Assembly: GCA_964618215.1 (NCBI GenBank)
Contig: CAZTZE010000065.1
Coordinates: 1-13,277, forward strand
Source: CG2-30-58-95 sp964618215
Lineage (GTDB): Bacteria > Chloroflexota > Anaerolineae > Anaerolineales > Villigracilaceae
Direction: 5' to 3'
DNA: 13,277 bases
Shown: in pieces, positions 5,829 through 13,277 of the stretch
How the letters are laid out: each line of letters begins with the position of its first letter
How positions within the stretch are numbered: position 1 is the stretch's first letter
The notes under the pieces: generated by a model
What the model was told of the DNA's origin: nothing
Database searches by the model: none
Seen by the model: only the letters and a program-made list of their open reading frames with translations
Translations under genes and position numbers: made by a program

Positions 5829-7229
5829 TCACTCCTTCGCCAACTTCTCTGCCTTCTCAACCGCTTCGTCTATCAATCCGACCATCATAAAAGCCTGTTC
5901 AGGCAGGTCGTCGCACTTGCCGTCCAGAATTTCGCGGAAGCCGCGCACGGTCTCGCGCAACGGAACATATTTGCCGGGGATACCCGTAAATTGCTCGGCT
6001 ACGGAGAACGGCTGGGAGAAGAAGCGCTCGATCTTGCGGGCGCGGGATACAATCAGTTTATCATCTTCGCTCAATTCGTCAATCCCCAGGATGGCGATGA
6101 TATCCTGCAAGTCCTTATAGCGCTGGAGAACGCGCTGCACTTCGCGGGCGGTGGTGTAGTGTTCTTCGCCCACAATGCGGGGATCAAGGATGCGGGAGGT
6201 AGAGACCAGCGGGTCAACGGCCGGGTAAATGCCCTTCTCGACAATGGCACGCTCGAGGGCGATGGTCGCGTCCAGGTGCGTGAAGGTGGCAACCGGCGCC
6301 GGGTCCGAATAGTCATCCGCAGGGACGTAGACGGCCTGCATCGAGGTGACCGAACCGTGACGGGTGGAGGTAATGCGTTCCTGCAATTCACCCATCTCGG
6401 TCGCCAGGGTCGGCTGGTAACCCACCGCGGAGGGCATGCGCCCGAGCAGCGCCGAGACTTCCGAACCGGACATGGTGAAGCGGAAGATGTTGTCAATGAA
6501 GAGCAGCACGTCACGGCCCTCGTCACGGAAGTATTCGGCCATCGAGAGCGCTGTCAGCCCCACCCGCAGGCGCACGCCCGGCGGCTCGTTCATCTGGCCG
6601 AAGACCATCACTGTGTCTTTCATCACGCCGGATTCGAGCATTTCACGGAAAAGCTGCGTGCCTTCGCGCGTGCGCTCACCCACCCCGGCGAAGACCGAGT
6701 TGCCCTGATGCACGGTGGCGATCGAACGAATGAGTTCCTGAATGATGATCGTCTTGCCTACACCTGCGCCGCCGAAGATGCCGGTCTTGCCGCCTTTGGT
6801 GAAGGGGGCAATCAGGTCAATGACTTTGATGCCGGTCTCGAAGACTTCCACGCGAGTGGACTGTTCAGAAAATGGCGGAGCCGGACGATGGATGGGGTAG
6901 TACAGGTCGGAATGAACAGGCCCCTTTCCGTCAATCGGCTTGCCCAGCACGTTGAAGATGCGCCCTAAAGTCAGCGGGCCAACCGGGACCATGATCGGCG
7001 CGCCGGTTGCGTTCGCGGGCAGGCCGCGCTGCAAGCCGTCGGTCGTGTCCATGGCCACACAACGAACCCAGTTGTTTCCAAGATGATTCTGGATTTCCAG
7101 AATAAGCGGCTCTTTATCCGGCCGCGGGATCTCAATCGCTTCGAAAAGATCGGGAAGTTCGCCTTCCGGGAACTGTACATCCACCACACCCCCTTGAATT
7201 TGAACTACCCGGCCAGTTGCATTAGCCAT
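5829..7229 (-). CDS. atpD: F1 ATP synthase beta subunit
   Basis: Beta holds the catalytic nucleotide sites. The 466-residue product has the standard length. It contains Walker A GGAGVGKT (153-160), the catalytic Glu in GERTREG (184-190), Walker B LLFIDN (242-247), GRMPSAVGYQPTLATEMG (263-280) and the DELSEED-type loop as DELSEDD (384-390). The open frame continues 348 bp further upstream into atpG, but that part is a shadow. The true start is ATG 7229: MANATGRVVQIQGGVVDVQF is the family start, and GGAGG lies just upstream. The start overlaps the end of atpG by 8 bp. The last codons provide the ribosome binding site of the antitoxin gene. Confidence 0.98.
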   Translation of the reverse strand: MANATGRVVQIQGGVVDVQFPEGELPDLFEAIEIPRPDKEPLILEIQNHLGNNWVRCVAMDTTDGLQRGLPANATGAPIMVPVGPLTLGRIFNVLGKPIDGKGPVHSDLYYPIHRPAPPFSEQSTRVEVFETGIKVIDLIAPFTKGGKTGIFGGAGVGKTIIIQELIRSIATVHQGNSVFAGVGERTREGTQLFREMLESGVMKDTVMVFGQMNEPPGVRLRVGLTALSMAEYFRDEGRDVLLFIDNIFRFTMSGSEVSALLGRMPSAVGYQPTLATEMGELQERITSTRHGSVTSMQAVYVPADDYSDPAPVATFTHLDATIALERAIVEKGIYPAVDPLVSTSRILDPRIVGEEHYTTAREVQRVLQRYKDLQDIIAILGIDELSEDDKLIVSRARKIERFFSQPFSVAEQFTGIPGKYVPLRETVRGFREILDGKCDDLPEQAFMMVGLIDEAVEKAEKLAKE

Positions 7230-8145
7230 TCTCGCCTCCGATCCGATAAGTTTGAGCAAGCGCCATGGTAAGCGCTTCCGCGCCACCGGCGATATCCAAC
7301 AGGTCATTGGTAATTGCTTGCTGACGCGCCTTGTTGTAATCCAATTGGAGCGAAGCGACCAGTTCGATCGCATTGTCGGTCGCATTGCGCATGGCGACCA
7401 TGCGGGCGGCATGTTCGCTGGCCAGCGACTCGAGGATCGCCTGATAGACTTGCAAAGCCGTGAAGCGCGGGATAATTTCGTCGAGGATTTCTGCCTCGGC
7501 AGGTTCATAGATATAAGCAGCCGCCAGGTGTTTTTGCTCGTAGGCCTCCACCCGTTCAGCGCCGGAATCCATTTCAAGCGGCAGGAGTTTTTTGACCACC
7601 GTTTCCTGCCGGGCCATGTTAATGAAGTCCGTGTAGACGAGATAAACTTCGTCCACGCCGCCTTTCAGAAATTCATCCACTGCCATCCGTCCAATTGCGG
7701 ATACATCGGCAAACGCGGGGGCGGCCGGCAGGTTACTGAATTCAGCGATGACATCTTTGCGCCGCCGGATGAGCATATCCCGTCCCTTGCGCCCGACAGC
7801 AATGTAACGCACCGGCGTGGCGTAGTTGTTGAATTTCTGGGCGGTGTAACGGATGACATTGGTGTTGTACGCGCCGGCTAATCCCCGGTCGCCGCTGACG
7901 ACCACCACCAGAGTCCGTTCCACCTGCAGCCGCTGGGTCAATAAGGGATGCAGGTTTGCCCGCCCAGGTTGCTGGGCAATGTGGGTCAACACCTGCCAGG
8001 CCTTGGTCGCATAAGCCCGCGTTGCGGAAACCGCCGCCATGGACTTACGTACCTTGCTGGCGCTGACCGCCTCTAAAGCGCGGGTTACTTGTGAGATGTT
8101 CTTGACGCTCCGGATACGGAGCCGCATTTCTCTCGTAGAAGCCAT
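7222..8145 (-). CDS. atpG: F1 ATP synthase gamma subunit
   Basis: Gamma forms the rotating central shaft. The 307-residue product is slightly longer than the roughly 285 residues common in the family. It has the conserved N-terminal coiled coil MASTREMRLRIRSVKNISQV (1-20) with RALEAVSASKVRKSM, the Rossmann-like middle with VVVSGDRGLAGAYN, and the conserved C-terminal helix with SEHAARMVAMRNATDNA. The start is fixed by this conserved beginning. No ribosome binding site precedes the ATG: the upstream bases are AT-rich repeats of ACTA-like units. A 252-bp non-coding stretch separates it from atpA, unlike the tight spacing elsewhere in the operon. Confidence 0.97.
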   Translation of the reverse strand: MASTREMRLRIRSVKNISQVTRALEAVSASKVRKSMAAVSATRAYATKAWQVLTHIAQQPGRANLHPLLTQRLQVERTLVVVVSGDRGLAGAYNTNVIRYTAQKFNNYATPVRYIAVGRKGRDMLIRRRKDVIAEFSNLPAAPAFADVSAIGRMAVDEFLKGGVDEVYLVYTDFINMARQETVVKKLLPLEMDSGAERVEAYEQKHLAAAYIYEPAEAEILDEIIPRFTALQVYQAILESLASEHAARMVAMRNATDNAIELVASLQLDYNKARQQAITNDLLDIAGGAEALTMALAQTYRIGGENG

Positions 8146-8253
8146 AGTTTAGTTAGATAGTTTCGTAGTTGAATAGTTACATAGTCGCACGTGGCACCTG
8201 GCACGTGATTTCCCTGAGAACCGTTTGGGAGGTTTGCCAAGGCAAGAAATCAG

Positions 8254-8286
8254 TCAACGAATGCTCAACGAATGCTCAACGAATAA
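8254..8286. repeat. 11-bp tandem repeat TCAACGAATGC
   Basis: Two perfect copies of TCAACGAATGC (8254-8264, 8265-8275) are followed by a partial third copy (TCAACGAAT at 8276-8284). The motif CGAAT also appears in reverse orientation at 8313-8317, 8321-8325 and 8333-8337. Confidence 0.85.
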
Positions 8287-8327
8287 ACTAATGCTCTCGG
8301 CGGCTGCGGCCTATTCGTTTATTCGTT
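8278..8327. repeat. 11-bp inverted repeat in the atpA-atpG gap
   Basis: AACGAATAAAC (8278-8288) pairs perfectly with GTTTATTCGTT (8317-8327) across a 28-nt G+C-rich loop. In the atp transcript this could form a stem between atpA and atpG. There is no T run, so it is not a standard terminator. Confidence 0.7.
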
Positions 8328-8397
8328 CCTCCATTCGTTGTCCGTATTACTTGCCAGCCCAGCCTCCCACCGGGAAAGCCGTGTGACACCAGGCACT

Positions 8398-10059
<1,662 letters not shown>

Positions 10060-10163
10060 GTCGCCTCCGTAGAATGTGGCGTTGCGAGTCCTTGCATATT
10101 TTGGATGCGGCCGTGTTTGTCCGCATGGATCTTCATCAGGGGCTGCATGTAATTACACACGGC

Positions 10164-10192
10164 TGCCCGGATCGGGACCTCGTATCCGGGCA
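10164..10192. other. hairpin in the atpA leader
   Basis: TGCCCGGAT (10164-10172) pairs perfectly with ATCCGGGCA (10184-10192) around an 11-nt loop. It lies between atpA and the REP-like pair, within the proposed 5' leader of the atp transcript. A weaker 6-bp stem (10105-10110 with 10121-10126) lies closer to atpA. Confidence 0.6.
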
Positions 10193-10218
10193 CGCCATGG
10201 GTTTTTGTTGGGTAGATC

Positions 10219-10269
10219 GTAACGCGGAATTCATTCCGCAACCAAAGGGCGATATGAATATCGCGCTAC
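10219..10269. repeat. head-to-head pair of REP-like palindromes
   Basis: Two 21-nt elements face each other 9 nt apart: 10219-10239 on the plus strand and 10249-10269 on the minus strand. Each has the head GTAA or GTAG, then CGCG within a 7-bp stem around the central TC (GCGGAAT/ATTCCGC and GCGATAT/ATATCGC). They match at 16 of 21 positions, and four of the five differences form two compensatory base-pair changes that keep the stem intact. The layout resembles bacterial BIMEs (paired inverted REPs). Confidence 0.75.
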
Positions 10270-10320
10270 AAAATCTTCGCGATTGTGATAGTTTTTCAAG
10301 AGCAATACTATAACGCACCA

Positions 10321-10349
10321 ATAATACCTGAAAGGATTTATCTTGTCCA
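10321..10349 (-). promoter_or_regulatory. candidate promoter of the atp operon
   Basis: On the minus strand TGGACA (10349-10344) and TATTAT (10326-10321) are separated by 17 nt, each matching the sigma-70 consensus at 5 of 6 positions. The start point would be near 10313, giving a leader of about 250 nt before atpA. This is a prediction from sequence only. Confidence 0.5.
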
Positions 10350-10362
10350 GTTGAAGTTCCTC

Positions 10363-10390
10363 TTGAATTTTCGCCATCTTGTTTTATACT
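10363..10390 (+). promoter_or_regulatory. candidate promoter of the ATP-grasp ligase gene
   Basis: TTGAAT (10363-10368) and TATACT (10385-10390) are separated by 16 nt and lie 36 nt upstream of the ATG at 10426. Its -35 element is 13 bp from the -35 element of the proposed divergent atp promoter. Confidence 0.5.
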
Positions 10391-10425
10391 ATGCCCCAGT
10401 AGTTCAATCTGCTCAAGGAGAAACG

Positions 10426-11628
10426 ATGAACGCCCTGCCAGACCAGCACTCAAAAAACGAGTACGGGGAAAACGACAAACCCCCCAGTATTACGCCGCGA
10501 CTGGCTCGCCCGTGGCGGGTGGCCGTGCTCGCCAATATCAAAGAGCACGATAAGCCCCTCCCGCCCGACGTTCCACCAGATGCCGGCGCGGATTTTGATT
10601 ATATCGAAACGATAAACCATATCCGGGAGGCCATCGAAAGCGACGGTCACAAGACCCTTTTCATCCAGGCGGATACCAACCTGCCTTACGCATTATTGGA
10701 AAGCAAACCGGATATTTGCTTCAACATCGCCGAAGGCCTGGGGGGCGATGCGCGTGAAGCCCAGACCCCAGCTTTACTGGAAATGCTTAGAATTCCATAC
10801 ACCGGCTCGCGCGTTTTGACCAACGCCATTGCACTAGATAAGACGTTGACCAAGCGCATCTGGCGCGACCGGCGCCTGCCTGTCGCGCCTTTCCAGGAGT
10901 TCCACAGCGGCGACGAGCCACTCCGCCCTGACCTGCGCTTCCCGTTATTCGTCAAGCCGGCCCGCGAAGGCACCGGCATGGGCGTAGACGTTCACGCCAT
11001 CGTCAACAATGAACAAGAACTGCGCGAACGCGCCAGGTATGTCATCAGCATGTACAAGCAACCCGCCCTGGTGGAGACCTTTCTCTCCGGACGCGAGTTC
11101 ACCGTCGCTGTGATGGGTCGTTCGGACGCCCGGCTGTACTCGCGGCATCCTGAATGGTACGCAGCCGATGGCTTCCACCGCTTTCCTATTCTGGAATTAG
11201 ATAGTAGCCGTTCGGTCACACCCGGCGTATACGGGCTCCAGGCCAAGGCGCAGGCGGTTGGAACCGAAGGCGCGCCAGGTTACATCTGTCCCGCTCAGGT
11301 GGAGCCGGATCTAGCCAAGAAATTGCGCCACTACGCCTGGCGTGCCCATCACCTGCTGGGCGCCTTGGATGTCTCGCGTGTTGACTTCCGCCTCGACCGG
11401 GATGGCAATCCCTGCCTGCTGGAGATCAATCCCCTGCCCGGCCTGACCCCCGCTTACAGCGACTTGTGCCTGATCGCCGCCGCGGAGGGGATTTCTTACG
11501 CCGACTTGATCCTGGAAATCCTGTACCTGGGCGCCTCGCGTTGGGATATGCTCGAGCCGCGCCAATTACCTCCCGAGCCGCCCAAAAAACGCAGCGGCGC
11601 GGTTAGCGGAAAGTTAAACGAGAAATAG
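10426..11628 (+). CDS. D-alanine-D-alanine ligase-like ATP-grasp protein
   Basis: The 400-residue product resembles D-Ala-D-Ala ligases, which make the dipeptide end of peptidoglycan precursors. After a polar N-terminal extension (1-28) come RVAVLANIK (31-39), DICFNIAEG (96-104), IPYTGSRVLTNAIALDKTLTK (123-143), the ATP-grasp core FPLFVKPAREGTGMGV (172-187) and VETFLSGREFTVAVMG (216-231). The metal-binding end is SRVDFRL (317-323) and LLEINPLPGLTP (331-342). Canonical Ddl has HGxxGEDG where this protein has AEGLGGDAREAQ, so another carboxylate-amine substrate is possible. AAGGAG lies 5 nt before ATG 10426; the open frame extends further upstream, but the promoter overlaps that part. A strong terminator follows. 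Confidence 0.85.
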   Translation: MNALPDQHSKNEYGENDKPPSITPRLARPWRVAVLANIKEHDKPLPPDVPPDAGADFDYIETINHIREAIESDGHKTLFIQADTNLPYALLESKPDICFNIAEGLGGDAREAQTPALLEMLRIPYTGSRVLTNAIALDKTLTKRIWRDRRLPVAPFQEFHSGDEPLRPDLRFPLFVKPAREGTGMGVDVHAIVNNEQELRERARYVISMYKQPALVETFLSGREFTVAVMGRSDARLYSRHPEWYAADGFHRFPILELDSSRSVTPGVYGLQAKAQAVGTEGAPGYICPAQVEPDLAKKLRHYAWRAHHLLGALDVSRVDFRLDRDGNPCLLEINPLPGLTPAYSDLCLIAAAEGISYADLILEILYLGASRWDMLEPRQLPPEPPKKRSGAVSGKLNEK

Positions 11629-11722
11629 AAAATCTCCACCAATTTCAGCAAATAAGTACAGAAGCACTTCGGCCGCGGAGTGAGAGAGTAAAGTAAGTGG
11701 ATCAGCGATAAATTATGGTTAG

Positions 11723-11763
11723 CGGGCCGCTGGGAACCCCCTCACCCAGCGGCCCGGTCTTTT
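11723..11763 (+). terminator. rho-independent terminator after the ligase gene
   Basis: CGGGCCGCTGGG (11723-11734) pairs perfectly with CCCAGCGGCCCG (11745-11756) around a 10-nt loop, followed by GTCTTTTT. It lies about 95 nt after the ligase stop codon; nothing else is evident in 11629-11722. Confidence 0.9.
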
Positions 11764-11927
11764 TGAGGGGGAAAGAGATAGAGACATTCGCTGTCCGGGC
11801 CGCCGTCGGCGGCGTAAAGATCCAGCGACTCGACGCGGGGGGCCAAGAATTCGGCTACCGTGGACTGACCATAGTAGGCTGCCAGCAGCACAGCGGAAGG
11901 TGCGCCCTCTGGCTTCTCGCTCATCAT
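11742..11927 (-). CDS. possible small protein, unknown
   Basis: A 61-residue open frame starts with two ATGs (11927 and 11924) and reads MMSEKPEGAPSAVLLAAYYG, then EFLAPRVESLDLYAADGGPD and ends in LYLFPPQKDRAAG. The composition is protein-like and lacks the Arg/Pro/Ser excess of most shadow frames here. Against it: no clear ribosome binding site, and the stop falls in the loop of the ligase terminator. It is the only gene candidate in 11629-12017. I do not recognise a family. Confidence 0.3.
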   Translation of the reverse strand: MMSEKPEGAPSAVLLAAYYGQSTVAEFLAPRVESLDLYAADGGPDSECLYLFPPQKDRAAG

Positions 11928-11970
11928 AGTCTTTGTGCCTTTGCGCGTCTTGCGCCAGATTGCGGATAAT

Positions 11971-12004
11971 ACCCATAGGCGATTCTGCCTACACACGTAT
12001 GGGT
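11971..12004. other. inverted repeat upstream of the Cys/His-rich gene
   Basis: ACCCATA (11971-11977) pairs with TATGGGT (11998-12004). An alternative inner stem TAGGC (11976-11980) with GCCTA (11987-11991) shares bases with it. It ends just before the AGGTGG ribosome binding site of the next gene, so it could be an operator or a leader hairpin. Confidence 0.4.
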
Positions 12005-12017
12005 CAGGTGGCGCTTC

Positions 12018-12407
12018 ATGCGTGATCCAGGAATTCGTACAATATGGCTAATCAATATGAATACGCTCTCCCTGTTTCGTTCAATCAATTGTTCCTGTGA
12101 TGAAGCCTTGCAGTGGGCAAAAAAACAATTCTCGCGGACAGGCCTGCGTGTGGTGCAGACTTTTGATTTGCATACCGCGCGCCACGCGTTGGAGGATTGC
12201 TCGTGTCCACATCACGGGACGAGTGCGTGCGACTGCCAGATGGTCGTCCTGCTCGTTTATGGCAGTGCGCCCGAACCAGCCACCTTGATCCTGCACGGTA
12301 ACGACGGGCAGACCTGGCTCTCACTGGTCAATACTCCAGCGCAACATGCGCATCCATCCCTTCAATCGCCAATTGAGCAGGCGCTTGAAGCCGATTTACC
12401 ACGATAG
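12018..12407 (+). CDS. small Cys/His-rich protein, unknown function
   Basis: The product has 129 residues from ATG 12018, which has AGGTGG 6 nt upstream; an internal ATG at 12057 (116 residues, MNTLSLFRSINCSCDEALQW) is the more natural protein start but lacks a ribosome binding site. From the first start, cysteines lie at 25 and 27, and a cluster DCSCPHHGTSACDC (60-73) could bind a metal. The pattern then runs QMVVLLVYGSAPEPATLILH, with alternating hydrophobic residues that suggest beta-strands. There is no signal peptide or membrane helix. I do not recognise a named family. The DUF2085 gene follows after 15 nt, so the two probably form one unit. Confidence 0.72.
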   Translation: MRDPGIRTIWLINMNTLSLFRSINCSCDEALQWAKKQFSRTGLRVVQTFDLHTARHALEDCSCPHHGTSACDCQMVVLLVYGSAPEPATLILHGNDGQTWLSLVNTPAQHAHPSLQSPIEQALEADLPR

Positions 12408-12422
12408 GGTCTTTATCCAGAT

Positions 12423-13118
12423 ATGTCCAACATCACCCTTTCATCGCCGCCAGTGTCCGCCCGCTCCATCGGGACTTGGCTGACGCGCTATTGGCTTGGA
12501 ATCTTTCTCATTATCTACGGCCTTTGGGCCTGGCTTCCTTTCCTCGCGCCCATCTCCATGCAAATCGGCTGGAGCGGCGCAGGAAAAGCGGTATACTTCG
12601 TTTACTCGTTTTTCTGTCACCAATTGCCAGAGCGTTCGTTCTTCCTTTTCGGACAAAAGACCATGTACTCGCTTACCGAGATTCAAGCCGCCTGGCAGGC
12701 TACAATCAACCCGCTCATTCTGCGTAAATTCATCGGCAACGCGGACATGGGCTGGAAGATCGCCTGGTCGGATCGCATGATCTCGTTCTACACCAGCATT
12801 TGGTTGTTTGCAGTTTTATGGTCGCCGTTTCGCCGTAAAGTCAAGCCATTGCCGTGGTGGGGATTCGCCCTCTTCCTTTTACCCCTCGCTTTGGACGGCG
12901 GCACGCACATGCTCAGCGACTTTGCTGGAATCGGTCAGGGATTTCGCGATCTTAATCTGTGGCTGGCCGCGTTGACGAACAACGCGTTCCCTTCATCGTT
13001 TTACGCCGGCGACGCGCTCGGTTCGTTCAACTCGTTAATGCGCCTCATCACTGGACTACTGGCCGGCCTCGGCATCGTCTGGCTGGCGTTTCCGCACATG
13101 GAGCAAAGTCTCTCGTAA
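12423..13118 (+). CDS. DUF2085 family membrane protein
   Basis: The 231-residue product is an integral membrane protein with about four or five helices (near 24-44, 56-66, 119-135, 145-160 and 206-224). The family signature is visible as FFCHQLPERSFF (63-74), and LALDGGTHMLSDF (155-167) is a second conserved-looking polar motif within a hydrophobic region. The Cys and His residues suggest metal or redox chemistry, but the family has no established function that I know of. No clear ribosome binding site precedes the ATG, so it may be translated by coupling to the gene 15 nt upstream. Tandem palindromic repeats begin 3 nt after its stop codon. Confidence 0.82.
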   Translation: MSNITLSSPPVSARSIGTWLTRYWLGIFLIIYGLWAWLPFLAPISMQIGWSGAGKAVYFVYSFFCHQLPERSFFLFGQKTMYSLTEIQAAWQATINPLILRKFIGNADMGWKIAWSDRMISFYTSIWLFAVLWSPFRRKVKPLPWWGFALFLLPLALDGGTHMLSDFAGIGQGFRDLNLWLAALTNNAFPSSFYAGDALGSFNSLMRLITGLLAGLGIVWLAFPHMEQSLS

Positions 13119-13121
13119 GTT

Positions 13122-13238
13122 GGATTGTTTGTAGGTCGGATTGCCAATCCGACTTACGCAGGATTGTTTGTAGGTCGGATTGCCAATCCGACTTATGCTG
13201 GATTGCTTGTAGGTCGGATTGCCAATCCGACCATAGGT
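13122..13238 (+). repeat. three tandem 39-bp units with REP-like palindrome
   Basis: Units at 13122-13160, 13161-13199 and 13200-13238 each read GGATTG(T/C)TT followed by a GTAG-headed palindrome and a short variable end (TTACGCA, TTATGCT, CATAGGT). Each palindrome is GTCGGATTG / CAATCCGAC around one central base. The units are nearly identical except in the last bases. They directly follow the DUF2085 gene and may also act as 3' hairpins for its transcript, although no T run follows them. Confidence 0.88.
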
Positions 13239-13246
13239 ATCAACGT
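13209..13246 (+). repeat. right terminal copy, inverted match of 1-38
   Basis: This stretch is the last palindrome of the tandem array plus the extension CATAGGTATCAACGT. It matches the reverse complement of 1-38 at 37 of 38 positions, including 15 bases outside the palindrome. The other two array copies lack this extension. Confidence 0.85.
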
Positions 13247-13277
13247 AAAGGGGTTTTTCTGGTAAAGTTTTGGTTCC

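Larger units (their letters stand above)
8146..8397. other. 252-bp non-coding stretch with repeats between atpA and atpG
   Basis: No plausible gene is present. Next to atpG (8150-8187) the minus strand reads as loose repeats of AACTA-type units. Imperfect 18-bp direct repeats lie at 8187-8204 and 8379-8396 (13 of 18 identical). The first is part of CACGTGGCACCTGGCACGTG, itself a near palindrome. TTTGCCAAGGCAA at 8233-8245 is a short inverted repeat. A tandem repeat and a hairpin fill 8254-8327 (listed separately). The stretch looks like inserted repeat DNA within an operon. Confidence 0.7.

Noticed and set aside
5793..6968. Long plus-strand frame of 391 codons opposite atpD
   Set aside because: It is a shadow frame of the strongly conserved beta subunit.
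7230..7577. N-terminal extension of the atpD frame
   Set aside because: It lies out of frame within atpG, is rich in Arg, Ser and Trp, and the conserved beta start with a ribosome binding site is at 7229.
10274..10292. Possible Rex operator in the atp leader (TTGTGATAG...)
   Set aside because: The right half does not match TTCACAA, so it is not a credible site.
13122..13238. CRISPR array
   Set aside because: The three units are contiguous with only short variable ends and no unique spacers, and each carries a near-perfect palindrome; they are tandem REP-like repeats.

Overview
This window has the look of a chromosomal piece from a Chloroflexota bacterium, most likely of the class Anaerolineae. 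The lineage call is an inference. It rests on the mix of proteins (Rex, a DUF2202 lipoprotein, a NapH-type Fe-S protein, an mreB directly after atpC, a DUF2085 membrane protein), on the moderately high G+C, and on the many short palindromic intergenic repeats. No rRNA, tRNA, CRISPR array, integrase or transposase was seen.

Layout from left to right. Bases 1-38 are a palindromic repeat that returns in inverted orientation at the right end. The redox sensor gene rex (+) follows and ends in a clear terminator. Next is a compact three-gene plus-strand unit: a DUF2202 ferritin-like lipoprotein, a polytopic 4Fe-4S protein and a small anchored protein, closed by a bidirectional hairpin. All genes from 2898 to 10059 are on the minus strand. 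In transcription order they are atpA, atpG, atpD, a type II toxin-antitoxin pair, atpC and mreB, then a terminator and a two-helix membrane protein of unknown function. To the right, on the plus strand, lie a D-Ala-D-Ala-ligase-like ATP-grasp gene with its own terminator, a small Cys/His-rich protein, and a DUF2085 membrane protein. The window closes with three tandem copies of the palindromic repeat.

How the genes work together. atpA, atpG, atpD and atpC encode the F1 subunits alpha, gamma, beta and epsilon. The Fo genes and the delta gene are absent from the window, so the ATP synthase genes are probably split. The toxin-antitoxin pair sits between atpD and atpC with junctions so tight that it must be co-transcribed with them. 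MreB (cell shape) and the ATP-grasp ligase (possibly peptidoglycan precursor synthesis) give the region an energy plus envelope flavour. A divergent promoter pair can be proposed between the ligase and atpA.

The points most worth a second look are these: the toxin-antitoxin pair inside the F1 operon; an MreB whose residues at both catalytic positions are replaced; REP-like repeats with a GTAG/GTAA head, including a head-to-head pair with compensatory base-pair changes in the atpA leader; a repeat-bearing 252-bp stretch that leaves atpG without a ribosome binding site; and the DUF2202/Fe-S/small-protein unit, whose Fe-S protein carries Asp at a cluster Cys position.
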